DNA of 64,000 bases. Source: Algicola sagamiensis DSM 14643. GTDB lineage: Bacteria > Pseudomonadota > Gammaproteobacteria > Enterobacterales > Alteromonadaceae. Location: positions 1 through 64,000 of the forward strand of contig NZ_KB894497.1 in NCBI RefSeq assembly GCF_000374485.1, written 5' to 3'. The notes under the pieces are model-generated. The model saw only the letters and a program-made list of their open reading frames with translations, was not told the origin of the DNA and did no database searches. How positions within the stretch are numbered: the stretch's first letter is position 1; each line of letters begins with the position of its first letter. A program made the translations under genes and the position numbers. This document shows positions 49,960 to 60,373 of this stretch, piece after piece.

Positions 49960-52881
49960 TTAGCCATGAGAAACAACAATTAAACGAATTGCATCCAGCT
50001 TTAATTGCGTTTTCATTATAAATTCATCCATAGACGTTTTTTGTTTATTCAAGAACCAGATTTCATCGTCTCGAACATTCGGATTCATTTGTTTGAGTGC
50101 CTGTAAACGTTCCAGTTCGGCATCTAATGCCTGATGCACTTTCCCCTTTGCTTTTTCCTGAATATCAGATAATTGCTTTTCTGCTTCAGTCAATGCATTC
50201 GGTAATAGGTTATGAATGACGCTTTGTAATGCTGCAACAAGTTTTGAGCCTGTCTGACGGCCGACTGGTTTTAACTGACGATTGAAGGTGTCGAAAGGCA
50301 CATTCGCAGAAAGATCTTTCCCTGACTTATCCAACAAGAGTCGAATAGGTGTATGCGGTAAGTAGCGGCTGATTTGTAATTCGCTTGGGGCCGTCACTTC
50401 TGCCACATACATGAGCTCGACAAAAAATGTCCCAGCAGGCAGCGCTTTGTTGTTGAGCAATGCAACAGAACTTGAACCAAGTTCGTCACCAGTAAACAAG
50501 TCAATTGCCCCTTGCACCATTGGATGATCCCAAGTGATAAAATGCATATCTTCCTGAGAAAGTGCCGTATCTCGGTCGAATGTGACGGTGATCCCATCAT
50601 CACGTAAGCACGGGAATGTTGGCATTAACATATGCTCTGAAGGGGTCAGGACAATCGCATTATCACCCTTATCATCCTGATTGATACCAAAGACATCGAA
50701 CACCTTCAACATAAATGTTGCTAAGTGTGTTTCATTGTCGATTGTTTCAATTGCGTCAGCGAGCTTTTCGCCTGCACCACGTCCACTGGAATTGAGTTCT
50801 AGTAGTCGATCGCGACCTTCCTCCAGTGCCTTTTTCAGTGAATGATGTTTGGTGTTTGCATCATGAATGAGTTGTGTATGACTTTCCTCTTCTTGACTTG
50901 AATACTCAGACAAAAGTTCCAATAACCGTTCACCGTATTCTTTATAAACAATAGAACCAGTTGCACAGGTATGTTCAAATGCTTCCAGTCCTTCATGATA
51001 CCAGTGAAATAACAGTTCTTGAGATGTCTCAGAAAAGTAAGGAATATGAATTTGAACAGACTCAGTTTGGCCGATACGATCAAGCCGGCCAATTCGTTGT
51101 TCGAGTAGGTCCGGGTTAAGAGGCAAGTCGAATAACACAAGGTGATGTGCAAATTGGAAGTTTCTGCCTTCGCTACCAATCTCAGAACAAAGAAGTACCT
51201 GAGCGCTATCTTCATCCTGTGCAAAGTATGCGGCTGCTTTATCACGCTCAATCAGACTCATTCCTTCATGGAATACTGCTGCACGGATGGCTTCTTTATC
51301 GCGGAGGGCTTGCTCTAACGTCAGTGCTGTTTGTGCATGCGCACAAATGACCAGTACTTTCTTTTCTTTCAGAGATTTTAATGTATCAATTAACCACTCA
51401 ACACGTGGATCAAAATGCCACCAAGTTGCATTTTCTCCTTCAAATTCCTGATATATTTGCTCTGGAAATAGTGCTCGTATGGCCTTTTGTTCTAGACAGT
51501 GGCCATTTGAAAACTGGCCAGAGACACTAATTGCTGTTTTGTACTGACTGGGCAGCTCGACAGGATGTGGGTTGACGATACGCTCAGGAAAGCCTTCAAC
51601 GCCAGAACGTGAGTTTCTGAATAATATCCGGCCTGTACCATGTCTATCCAATAACTGTTGAATCAAAGATTGTTTGGCTTGTGCAACACGCTCTGGCTCA
51701 CTCGACTCAGTTGTGAGTGTATTCAATTCATGACTGATATCAGACTCTTTGAGGAGTGCTTGAATCGTTTGCACCGCTTTGTCAGAAAGCTTTTTCTCAA
51801 CCAGAAGTTCATTTGCTGCTTCAGCCACTTCATTGTAATGCTTTTCTTCTTCAACAAACACGTTGTAGTCATAAAATCGATCTGGGTCGAGCAGCTTCAA
51901 ACGTGCAAAGTGACTTTCGTGGCCGAGCTGATCGGGTGTTGCAGTTAAGAGGATCAGCCCATCAGTATCTTTTGCTAAGTCTTCAACCCGGCGATATTCG
52001 GTATTCGGCTTGCTTTCTTCGCAAACGAGATGGTGGGCTTCATCTACGACAAGTAAATCCCACTCAGCTAACGTTGCTTGTTCAAACCAGCGTTTTTTCT
52101 TCGATAAAAACTCCATGCTTGTGATGACGAGCTGTTCTGTTTCGAAAGGGTTCGATGATTCTGCAAAAGCTTCTGTACAACGTTCATCATCAAAAATAGA
52201 GAAATGAAGGTTAAAGCGGCGGATCATTTCGACGAGCCATTGGTGTTGTAAAGACTCTGGAACAACAATAAGCACTCTTTGAGAGAGCCCCGAAATGATC
52301 TGCTGGTGGATAATCATCCCTGCTTCGACTGTTTTACCCAAACCGACTTCATCAGATAGAAGAACACGTGGGGCATAACGTTTTCCAACCTCTTCAGCAA
52401 TATGGAGCTGGTGCGGGATCAAACTTGCACGAGAACCAATGAGTCCACGTAAAGGGGATTGATGGTGCTGATGCTGATTTGCCCAGCACTGTTGACGTAA
52501 GACATACCAGTCAAAACGATCAATTTGACCTGAAAAAAGGCGATCTTGTGGCTTGTTCATTTTGAAAAAGTGATCCAGCATCACTTCTCTTAATTGAACA
52601 TCAGACTCCTGTGTGTCCTGTCGGATGCCGATATAGGTGACAAGCCCTTCACATTCATCAATGTGCTCGACAACCATAGACCAGCCTTCAGCACTTTGAA
52701 TGGTGTCACCTGGATTAAACAAAACGCGCGTAATCGGTGCTTCACTCATGGAATAAAGGCGCTGCTCACCAGTTGCGGTGAAGAGAATGGTTACCATTCG
52801 GCCTTCAATATTAACCACAGTACCGAGTCCCAAATCTGACTCAGTATCACTTATCCAACGTTGACCAATGGCATAACTCAT
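49960..52881 (-). CDS. rapA: RNA polymerase-associated helicase RapA
   Basis: SWI2/SNF2 ATPase that recycles stalled RNA polymerase. The 973 residues (E. coli: 968) have the N-terminal Tudor-like region (GQRWISDTESDLGLGTVV), Walker A DEVGLGKTVEAGM, the DEAH box LLVVDEAHHLV, LLTATPDQ, the helicase C motif GSEGRNFQFAHHLVLFDLP and QRIGRLDRIGQ. A long C-terminal RapA-specific region follows. It is a single gene divergent from the phoH-like gene. Confidence 0.97.
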   Translation of the reverse strand: MSYAIGQRWISDTESDLGLGTVVNIEGRMVTILFTATGEQRLYSMSEAPITRVLFNPGDTIQSAEGWSMVVEHIDECEGLVTYIGIRQDTQESDVQLREVMLDHFFKMNKPQDRLFSGQIDRFDWYVLRQQCWANQHQHHQSPLRGLIGSRASLIPHQLHIAEEVGKRYAPRVLLSDEVGLGKTVEAGMIIHQQIISGLSQRVLIVVPESLQHQWLVEMIRRFNLHFSIFDDERCTEAFAESSNPFETEQLVITSMEFLSKKKRWFEQATLAEWDLLVVDEAHHLVCEESKPNTEYRRVEDLAKDTDGLILLTATPDQLGHESHFARLKLLDPDRFYDYNVFVEEEKHYNEVAEAANELLVEKKLSDKAVQTIQALLKESDISHELNTLTTESSEPERVAQAKQSLIQQLLDRHGTGRILFRNSRSGVEGFPERIVNPHPVELPSQYKTAISVSGQFSNGHCLEQKAIRALFPEQIYQEFEGENATWWHFDPRVEWLIDTLKSLKEKKVLVICAHAQTALTLEQALRDKEAIRAAVFHEGMSLIERDKAAAYFAQDEDSAQVLLCSEIGSEGRNFQFAHHLVLFDLPLNPDLLEQRIGRLDRIGQTESVQIHIPYFSETSQELLFHWYHEGLEAFEHTCATGSIVYKEYGERLLELLSEYSSQEEESHTQLIHDANTKHHSLKKALEEGRDRLLELNSSGRGAGEKLADAIETIDNETHLATFMLKVFDVFGINQDDKGDNAIVLTPSEHMLMPTFPCLRDDGITVTFDRDTALSQEDMHFITWDHPMVQGAIDLFTGDELGSSSVALLNNKALPAGTFFVELMYVAEVTAPSELQISRYLPHTPIRLLLDKSGKDLSANVPFDTFNRQLKPVGRQTGSKLVAALQSVIHNLLPNALTEAEKQLSDIQEKAKGKVHQALDAELERLQALKQMNPNVRDDEIWFLNKQKTSMDEFIMKTQLKLDAIRLIVVSHG

Positions 52882-53204
52882 AGGTTGTTTACAATCTCTC
52901 GTTCTATTCGGACTTTGAAGAAAAGGGCGCTATGTTACCCCTAAAGTGCATTCGATGCACCTGTGAAATTTTAGCCAATATTATGCGGGATCTCTTTTCC
53001 CGTGATTGCCGTTCCTTGTCGTGTTTTTTCAACTAAGATTAAGAAAGTAAATGATTTAACTCATTGATTCAAACAGGAAAAAAGGAGGGGGTGAAATTAA
53101 AACTTTAGTATTAATAAATTAAATCAAATTGACGATTGAGTACGGAAAATCCACTCAAAATCAAGTGGTATGAATTTTTTGTACGTAATTTGAGGGTATA
53201 TTTC
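52882..53204. other. Intergenic region between rapA and the PIN-PhoH gene
   Basis: These 323 bp contain a 6-bp hairpin (GTGCAT-TCG-ATGCAC, near 52945-52960) and a CGGGA/TCCCG stem close by. At 53081-53092 there is a striking AAAGGAGGGGGTGA that resembles an extended ribosome site but opens only a 5-codon frame (GTG AAA TTA AAA CTT TAG). No clear promoter is visible. The in-frame TTG at 53136 has no ribosome site. Confidence 0.4.
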
Positions 53205-54599
53205 ATGGGAAAACACCAGCTATCGGAAACGAAACTCTACGTTCTCGACACGAATATTCTGCTGCATGAACCCTTCGCATTTCTTTCTTTTCAGGAACAC
53301 GATGTTGTGATCCCGATGACGGTTTTAGAGGAGCTGGATCATATCAAAGACCGCCGAAAGGACGTCAGCAGAGACGCTCGAACAGCTATTCGTGCTTTAG
53401 AAGATGTTCTTAAAGATGCTGCACCAGAAGATATGTTGCAGGGGGTGAAGATGCCTCAGGCTGAAATGGGCAGGCTGGAGCCGGGAAAACTAATGATTGT
53501 GAATGATCATTATGTCGATGAACATGTTGGTATGTTACCCGGTGGAGAAAATGATCACCGGATCATCAATGCAGCTTTGCATTTGCAAAAAGTGAAAGCA
53601 CCACGGAAAGTTGTGCTGGTCACAAAAGATATCAATATGCGCATCAAAGCAAAAGGTGCTGGGCTTTCTCATGTTGAAGATTATCGAACGGATCAGCTGA
53701 TTGATGATATTCGCTTTCTTACTAAGGGGTTTGAGAAAGTTGAAGGAGATTTCTGGGCTAGGATTAAAAATGTTTCCAGTATGACAGAAGGAAGGGAAAC
53801 CATTCATACGGTTGCACGAGATGCGATCCCAACGGTGTATATCAATGAATATTTACTGGATGAAACAGAGCAATTTGCGGCACGAATCTGTGAGATCCAT
53901 CAAGATAGTGTGAGTTTTGTCGATTTAGGTCGTGAACGACTGCTGGCACGAACGGCATGGGGCATATCTCCCAAGAATATTTATCAGGCGATGGCACTCA
54001 ATGCTTTACTGGATACGGATATAGAACTTGTGATCCTGACAGGACCCGCTGGAAGTGGTAAAACTTTATTAGCTTTGGCAGCGGCACTGGAGCTAGTCAT
54101 TGAAAAAGGATTTTACGATAAAGTGATTGTGACCCGAAATACGCCAGAAATAGCAGAATCTATAGGATTCCTTCCAGGTACAGAAGAGGAGAAAATGGCG
54201 CCTTGGTTGGCTGCGATAACGGACTCTTTGGAAGTACTCCATAAGCATGATGAAAACCCGCACTCCAGCTTGAATTACATTATGGATAAAGCCAACATCC
54301 AGTTCAAGTCGGTTAACTTCATGCGAGGAAGAAGTATTCAAAATGCAATTGTTTTGCTCGATGAATGTCAAAACTTAACCGCCTCGCAATTGAAAACCAT
54401 TATCACACGATGTGGTGAAGGAACGAAGTTGATCTGCTCTGGGAATCTGGCTCAAATAGATAGTAACTATCTTACAGCTGTTTCATCCGGCCTGACGTAT
54501 ATCGTCGAACGCTTTAAGAATTTCACGGGGAGTGCAACGATACATTTAAATGGTGTTGTTCGTTCACGTCTTGCATCATTCGCGGAAGAAAACCTTTAA
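53205..54599 (+). CDS. PIN-PhoH fusion protein (PhoH2 type)
   Basis: The ATG at 53205 after TGAGGG (8-nt spacing) gives 464 residues starting MGKHQLSETKLYVLDTNILL. An N-terminal PIN ribonuclease domain (acidic residues in LDTNILLHEP, VLEELDHIK and LVTKDINMRIKA) is fused to a C-terminal PhoH ATPase (Walker A GPAGSGKTLLA, Walker B IVLLDECQN). This is the PhoH2 class, reported as RNA helicase-ribonucleases and sometimes paired with a small antitoxin-like gene. No such partner is obvious immediately upstream. Confidence 0.9.
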   Translation: MGKHQLSETKLYVLDTNILLHEPFAFLSFQEHDVVIPMTVLEELDHIKDRRKDVSRDARTAIRALEDVLKDAAPEDMLQGVKMPQAEMGRLEPGKLMIVNDHYVDEHVGMLPGGENDHRIINAALHLQKVKAPRKVVLVTKDINMRIKAKGAGLSHVEDYRTDQLIDDIRFLTKGFEKVEGDFWARIKNVSSMTEGRETIHTVARDAIPTVYINEYLLDETEQFAARICEIHQDSVSFVDLGRERLLARTAWGISPKNIYQAMALNALLDTDIELVILTGPAGSGKTLLALAAALELVIEKGFYDKVIVTRNTPEIAESIGFLPGTEEEKMAPWLAAITDSLEVLHKHDENPHSSLNYIMDKANIQFKSVNFMRGRSIQNAIVLLDECQNLTASQLKTIITRCGEGTKLICSGNLAQIDSNYLTAVSSGLTYIVERFKNFTGSATIHLNGVVRSRLASFAEENL

Positions 54600-54745
54600 A
54601 AATTTGAATGAGATATGTTTACTTCGAACAGGGATGTTTTACACTGGGGGACAATTGAATAGGTCGGTTCATCATGTGAGATCTTCGATTCATGCTTGGA
54701 TCATCAGGATATGACGTTTGATGGATAAAGTTTCTGAAGTCAGTA

Positions 54746-57700
54746 TTGGAATATGAAGTGGTTAATCTGAATTTCTCTTCGCAACACACAATGGAAGCGA
54801 TCAGTCGATACTATCGCATGACGGTTTATTCCTACCTCGTCATTCTCGCAGTCTCATTGCTTACTTCTCTTTATTTTTTTCTATCCTGGGTTGAAGAGAA
54901 AGAAGAAAGCACTTCTGATCTTAATCACGTTGTTGCCAGTCAGTTTGATAGGCACTTTGAAGACTCCTCCCGGTTTTTAACAGGTGCACGCTACCTTGCC
55001 GAAAGTGCGCTCCAAAAAAAGGAAGAAACGCCTGCGAAACTTCCACCGATTATAAGAGATAGAAAAGACCAATATTATTTGAATTGGTCTCAGATGATTG
55101 ATGGGGATCCAGATAAATTTGGGACAACGTGTGGTTATTATCGCACGGGAGGGGATGAGCATCTGAAGCAGGAATGGAGCATGATCAAGTCACTGAATGG
55201 GGTCATGTCCGTTGCTCAGGGCATGTTACCGGAATCTATCTGGATTTATTACCTTTCACGAGAGCAGTTTATCCATATCTACCCACCGGTTTCCCCCAAA
55301 AATCCTTTGTGTGGTGTCCATTTATTATCCTCTCAAGTTTTTCGGATGAATACACCAGAAACAAATCCAGACCAAAGTGTACAAACGACAAATGCTGCAC
55401 AAGATATGGCAGGAAAGGGGGTCATGTTTTCTCATACGGTCCCTGTTTATGCCAATGGAGAATTTCGTGGTGTCCTTGGTATCGACTTTCGAACACGAGA
55501 GTTGAGCGCAATGGCACAGCGCCTTTTGCGGAATAAAGGTGAGTTTGTTTTATTTGATAAAGGAAATAGTGTTCTCGCACATTCCTCATTTGTACAAAAC
55601 CTCCCGGAAAAAGCGTATTCGGTTCAAGATATGTTGCCCAAATCTTTATCTGTCAATGCAATTTCGATGTTGCGTTCAGGTCCCAAAAAAGGATATGTTG
55701 GCGGCTATTATGTGGAAACTCGGACTTTGGAAACTTTGCCATGGACTTTGGTGTATTATCAACAGGCTTCTGAGTTTATTGCTCCAATCTTTCTTCGATT
55801 TATTATTCAATTTTTAATTTTATTTGGTGGGCTTTCCTGTTTACTGTCATTAGTTTATAGCTTAACCAGACGTATATTCGTCAAACCAGCTTCACAGCTT
55901 ATTCATTACATTGAGCAAGCTGCAAATGGTGATGTTGTGATGCGAAAGCCTGCACCACTTGGGTGGGAAACATGGTTTAACTCTGTCTATCAGGCCTTTA
56001 TTCAGAACAAAGAACTCATGCGGCACCTCCGCGATCAAAATCGTCGGTTGGATTATATCGTTGAAGAAAAAACGAATGCACTGAAGCGCTCGACGGAAGC
56101 GAAAGAGAGAAATTTAGCACTCCTGAAATCAATTATTAGAGCGATTCCAGATCTGATTTTCTTTAAAAACGTTGATGGTACATACCTGGGATGTAATCGA
56201 GCATATGAAGCTTTCTTAGGTGTGAAAGAAGAGCAAATTATTGGTAGCCGAGCCAGTGGTTTTTTTAACCGAGAGAAAGCTCGGCTGATTGATGAAGAAG
56301 ACCAAATGGTGCTCGATGAAGGCTGCTCAAGCCGACGAAGTGAGTTGGTGACATATCCTGATGGAAGTCAGAAATATCTAGATATTCTCATCACCCCTTT
56401 TTTTAATGAGCAGGAAAAGATGCTGGGTGTCATTGGGATCGGTCGGGATATTACGGAGCTTCACGAAACATTAAGGGCATTGAGACAAAGTGAAAATAAA
56501 TTTCGTAGTGCAATTGAATATGCTGCGAATGGGATATGTTTGTTATCTCCAGAATTTGCAATTCTACAAGTGAATGATGCATTTTCTGATATTTTTTCTC
56601 TTACAGATAAGCAGGCGTATGGCCGTTATTTTCCTGCACTTTTCAGCCCAGAAGAACGCGCAGAACTCACGGAAGATCTACAACGATTGTTGGTTGTTGA
56701 GTGGGACTCATTCAGTAAGGAATTTCGAGCAAGAACCGAAGACAATCGAGAGGTGTGGATCTTGCTTAGTGCTTCTCTGGTTTGGGATGAGCAGAAACAG
56801 CCTCTGTATATCATTGTTCACCTTCAAGATATTAGTGAACGGCGGTTGATTGCAAAGGAGCTTTCCATTGCGAAAGAAGAAGCAGAACGTGCAAATAATG
56901 CGAAAGGGCAATTTATTGCCAATATGAGCCACGAAATTCGAACGCCGATGAATGCCGTTATGGGCATGCTTCAACTGTTGGAAACAACAGAGCTAAACGC
57001 ACAGCAACGAGATTTTGTGAAGAAAGCAGAGCGTTCAGGCAATGCACTGATGCAAGTGATTAATGATATTTTAGATTTTTCAAAGATGGAAGTTGCGAAA
57101 CTTCAACTCAAGCATGAACCGTTTTATCTCTCAGAAGTCATCATCCAAGCAGTGATGCTCAATGCATTGACTGCCCAGCAGAAAGGGATTTTTATTGATT
57201 ATAAATTGGATTTAAAGCTCCCGGAAATGTGCATTGGCGATTCAATCCGATTAGGACAGGTATTTACAAATCTACTGCATAATGCAGTGAAGTTTACCGA
57301 CTCAGGTAAAATCACGATTGGTGGTGCATGTATGGAGAAAGATGAACAATCCTGTGAGCTATATTTTTTCGTGGAAGATACGGGGATTGGTATCTCAGAA
57401 GAGATGAAACCGAGGTTGTTTAGTGCATTTGAACAGGGTGACAGTTCAATAACACGTCAATATGAAGGTTCAGGTCTTGGTCTTGCGATTTGCCAAGCAA
57501 TTATTCGGCTTATGGGTGGTTCGATACATGTGAAGTCGACACAATATAAAGGCGCTCGCTTTGAATTCACGGTAAAGTTAAAACATGTGCCTGCTAAGGC
57601 AATTTCACCAGACTGGAAGTTACCTCTTCAAGTATGTTTAGATATCTCTGATAAACAAGTATTTATTGCAATGAAAAATAAGCTGAGGCAACTTCAGGTT

Positions 57701-58735
57701 ACTTGCCTCAGTGTGCAGGATATCCAACAGTCTCAGTATGAACTTGCTGACATACTGATCGTGACGGATCAATATGAAACTTTACAGAAGTTAATCCCGC
57801 CAGAGCGGTTAAAGCAGATATCAATTCAATATATTGATACAGGGAAAAATCAAAGATTACCGAATGAACTTCCATTTCCAGTGATCCGATGGCCTGTCAG
57901 CGCTGCACAACTTCGAGATTTCTGGCGTTCTTCCAACCGCCAACATTTGCAAGAGAATATTCGAGGCGGTCTCTTGGAAGGAAAGCGTATTCTTATTGCA
58001 GAAGATAATGAAGTCAATCAACAACTTGTTGAGCTGATGCTGCTACAGGCTGGAGCGACTGTAACCGTGGTTTCTCATGGTCAAGCTGCATTAGAGGTGC
58101 TGCACAAAGAAGCTTTTGACGCTGTCTTGCTCGATGTTCAGATGCCGGGTATGGATGGGTTGAGTACAGCCCGTGCTATCCGCGTCCAGCAAAAGTGGTC
58201 TCGATTGCCTATACTTGCAATGACGGCACATTGTTCGGAAGAAGACAAAATAAAGAGCGAAAGGGCTGGTATGGATACGCATTTAACCAAACCAATATTA
58301 AGAGAGACATTGTATCAAATACTCTCAATGTTGATCCATCAAGGAAGGCGACATCAGATAGATTGGTTTGATTGGGCATTTGCACTTAAGCAAACGCAAG
58401 ATGATCGTCATTCACTTTTAAAACTCCTGCAAACTTTTATTCAAAGAATAGAAGGCGAGCCAGAGCGGATGTTAGAGGCATTCCGTCTCAATCAGCGAAA
58501 CGAGCTAAAACACAGAGTTCATACACTGAAAGGCATGGTTGGAAACCTTGGCCTCGTGTACATTTATCAGGAAGTCCAAACATTTGAGGATGAGTGGAGA
58601 AATGAATCGGTTACATTTGAACGGTTAATTCCTCTGATTGATGCGCTGTATTTTAGTATTGAACAAATGAAGTCACTCGTGGGACGCGAGAAAGAAATCC
58701 AGGAAAAACAGATAAGCACAGATGAGCCAGTATAA
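54746..58735 (+). CDS. Hybrid sensor histidine kinase with dCache, PAS, receiver and HPt domains
   Basis: Up to 1329 residues. A transmembrane helix (about 28-46), a periplasmic dCache-like sensor and a second helix (about 350-375) are followed by a HAMP-like linker, a coiled coil and two PAS domains (about 465-580 and 590-700). Next come HisKA (NMSHEIRTPMN, His729), HATPase (NLLHNAVKF, DTGIGIS, GSGLGLAI), a receiver (EDNEVNQQLVE; Asp1130 in LLDVQMPGMDG) and an HPt domain (VHTLKG, His1259). All phosphorelay residues are present. The start is uncertain: TTG at 54746, GTG at 54758 or ATG at 54791. The 3' end overlaps the receiver-GGDEF gene by 14 bp, making that protein the likely output. Confidence 0.92.
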   Translation: MEYEVVNLNFSSQHTMEAISRYYRMTVYSYLVILAVSLLTSLYFFLSWVEEKEESTSDLNHVVASQFDRHFEDSSRFLTGARYLAESALQKKEETPAKLPPIIRDRKDQYYLNWSQMIDGDPDKFGTTCGYYRTGGDEHLKQEWSMIKSLNGVMSVAQGMLPESIWIYYLSREQFIHIYPPVSPKNPLCGVHLLSSQVFRMNTPETNPDQSVQTTNAAQDMAGKGVMFSHTVPVYANGEFRGVLGIDFRTRELSAMAQRLLRNKGEFVLFDKGNSVLAHSSFVQNLPEKAYSVQDMLPKSLSVNAISMLRSGPKKGYVGGYYVETRTLETLPWTLVYYQQASEFIAPIFLRFIIQFLILFGGLSCLLSLVYSLTRRIFVKPASQLIHYIEQAANGDVVMRKPAPLGWETWFNSVYQAFIQNKELMRHLRDQNRRLDYIVEEKTNALKRSTEAKERNLALLKSIIRAIPDLIFFKNVDGTYLGCNRAYEAFLGVKEEQIIGSRASGFFNREKARLIDEEDQMVLDEGCSSRRSELVTYPDGSQKYLDILITPFFNEQEKMLGVIGIGRDITELHETLRALRQSENKFRSAIEYAANGICLLSPEFAILQVNDAFSDIFSLTDKQAYGRYFPALFSPEERAELTEDLQRLLVVEWDSFSKEFRARTEDNREVWILLSASLVWDEQKQPLYIIVHLQDISERRLIAKELSIAKEEAERANNAKGQFIANMSHEIRTPMNAVMGMLQLLETTELNAQQRDFVKKAERSGNALMQVINDILDFSKMEVAKLQLKHEPFYLSEVIIQAVMLNALTAQQKGIFIDYKLDLKLPEMCIGDSIRLGQVFTNLLHNAVKFTDSGKITIGGACMEKDEQSCELYFFVEDTGIGISEEMKPRLFSAFEQGDSSITRQYEGSGLGLAICQAIIRLMGGSIHVKSTQYKGARFEFTVKLKHVPAKAISPDWKLPLQVCLDISDKQVFIAMKNKLRQLQVTCLSVQDIQQSQYELADILIVTDQYETLQKLIPPERLKQISIQYIDTGKNQRLPNELPFPVIRWPVSAAQLRDFWRSSNRQHLQENIRGGLLEGKRILIAEDNEVNQQLVELMLLQAGATVTVVSHGQAALEVLHKEAFDAVLLDVQMPGMDGLSTARAIRVQQKWSRLPILAMTAHCSEEDKIKSERAGMDTHLTKPILRETLYQILSMLIHQGRRHQIDWFDWAFALKQTQDDRHSLLKLLQTFIQRIEGEPERMLEAFRLNQRNELKHRVHTLKGMVGNLGLVYIYQEVQTFEDEWRNESVTFERLIPLIDALYFSIEQMKSLVGREKEIQEKQISTDEPV

Positions 58736-59639
58736 CGAGCAATCGAAGCAACCAAAAATTTTGATTGTCGATGATGATCCTGTCAATGCGGATATGCTGA
58801 AGTATGCCTTAGCAAAAGAGAATAAGGTAGAGATTGCTAGTACAGGCAAGGAAGCACTCGCGACATGTTTCCGTTCCCCGGTTCCGGATTTAATTATTCT
58901 TGATATTCAGCTTCCAGACTTCGATGGTTTTGAAATCATTACTGAGCTGAAAGCCAGTGAAGAAACAAAGCATATTCCAGTCATGTTTGTCACGGCGAGG
59001 GAAGGTGCAGACGATCAGGTGAAGGGCCTGGAGCTTGGTGCAATGGACTATATTATCAAGCCCTATGTACTTCCAATTGTTGTTGCCAGAGTCAGAAATC
59101 AATTGGCGTTAAAACAGAAGAATGACTTGCTTGAACGATTAGTCTCGATGGATGGTTTAACTGAGATCCCCAATCGAAGGTTTTTTGAGCAAATGCTGGA
59201 TCGAGAATGGCGTCGAGGTATGCGAATGTTGCAACCATTATCGATTATCATGATGGATATTGATCATTTCAAAGCATTTAACGACAATTATGGACACAGG
59301 CAGGGAGATAATGTGCTCATAGCCGTTGCTCGTTGCATTGATAGTTGTGTCCACCGCGGGGCTGATTTGGTTGCCCGATATGGTGGAGAAGAGTTTGTTG
59401 CTTTATTGAGTGATACAAAAATTCAATCTGCCTGCCAACTGGCGGAAGGTATCAGAGAAAAAGTAGAATCGCTGGCTATCTCTCATGAATATTCATCGGC
59501 AAGCTCTGTTGTGACGATTAGCTGTGGTGTTGCCACCTTGACTCCCAGCCGAGGGATCATGGTGGATGAACTGATTAACGCTGCCGATAAACAACTATAC
59601 TGCGCCAAAAACTCAGGAAGAAACACCGTTTGCTCATAA
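58722..59639 (+). CDS. Receiver-GGDEF diguanylate cyclase response regulator
   Basis: 305 residues: a receiver (DDDPVN, phospho-acceptor Asp61 in LIILDIQLPDFDG, KPYVLPIVVARV) joined to a GGDEF domain with an intact active site (GGEEF, 221-225) and an RxxD product-inhibition site (RGAD, 212-215). It should make cyclic-di-GMP when phosphorylated, with feedback inhibition. The start codon lies inside the end of the hybrid kinase gene, so the two are translationally coupled. This is a PleD/WspR-like output lacking extra membrane or sensor parts. Confidence 0.95.
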   Translation: MSQYNEQSKQPKILIVDDDPVNADMLKYALAKENKVEIASTGKEALATCFRSPVPDLIILDIQLPDFDGFEIITELKASEETKHIPVMFVTAREGADDQVKGLELGAMDYIIKPYVLPIVVARVRNQLALKQKNDLLERLVSMDGLTEIPNRRFFEQMLDREWRRGMRMLQPLSIIMMDIDHFKAFNDNYGHRQGDNVLIAVARCIDSCVHRGADLVARYGGEEFVALLSDTKIQSACQLAEGIREKVESLAISHEYSSASSVVTISCGVATLTPSRGIMVDELINAADKQLYCAKNSGRNTVCS

Positions 59640-59739
59640 ATGAAATCTGCTTTGAATAGGTTAGGTCTTTTTCTTCATGATAACTCAACAAAAGTCTCAG
59701 CCAGCTCGAAGAGCTGACCGAAAAAAGTGAGGATACTTC

Positions 59740-60297
59740 TTAGTCCGTACTTTCTTTTACTTTATTTTTTGTTTCTTCGATGGCAGCTTCTGCTTCTTTT
59801 GCTTTTTTCGCGATTTCCTCAGAAACAGCTTTTTGAAGCTCCATTTGGATAGCCTGTAATTTAGGAAGTGTATTCTGTAGTACTTTGCCAGAGATATCCA
59901 TGCTTTCTTTCATTAGCTCTGGTGCTTTTTGTAAAAGCTTTTGACCTGCTTCTGTTTTATAAAATGCCAAGATTTCTTTCATCTCAGATTCAGTGTAAGT
60001 TTTCATATACAGCTCAGTTAAAGGCTGTTTCAACTTTTGCCAGTCCAGTTCTTCCTTGAGTACTTTCTGCATTTTTTCGATGTGAGATTCGACTTTCGGC
60101 TGCATGTCTTTTGGAAGGCGCAATTCTTTCATCGACGTGATAAATACTTGCTCAATCTGGGTATACGCTTCGGTCAGAGATGACTGAGCATTGGTTGTTT
60201 CTAAGAGTTTTTCAGTCAGTACTTTGTGGGAAGCTTCATCAGCATAAGTTGCTGTCGATAATGTCAGTAAAACAGGAAGTAGAAAACGTTTCATCAT
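59740..60297 (-). CDS. DUF2059 periplasmic protein
   Basis: 185 residues with a signal peptide (MMKRFLLPVLLTLSTATYA). The DUF2059 core is ELYMKTYTESEMKEILAFYKTEAGQKLLQKAPELM, followed by a coiled, charged C-terminus (AKEAEAAIEETKNKVKE). The function of the family is unknown. A second in-frame ATG immediately follows the first. Confidence 0.85.
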   Translation of the reverse strand: MMKRFLLPVLLTLSTATYADEASHKVLTEKLLETTNAQSSLTEAYTQIEQVFITSMKELRLPKDMQPKVESHIEKMQKVLKEELDWQKLKQPLTELYMKTYTESEMKEILAFYKTEAGQKLLQKAPELMKESMDISGKVLQNTLPKLQAIQMELQKAVSEEIAKKAKEAEAAIEETKNKVKESTD

Positions 60298-60373
60298 TTA
60301 AACCAAATTAAATTATTTTCATGATTACATTAATTTCACGATTGTATTCCTTTTGTGATTAGAAAGGAATGGC

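Noticed and set aside
53136-53204. Longer PIN-PhoH start at TTG 53136
   Set aside because: No ribosome site and no homology in the extra 23 codons; the ATG at 53205 has TGAGGG at 8 nt.
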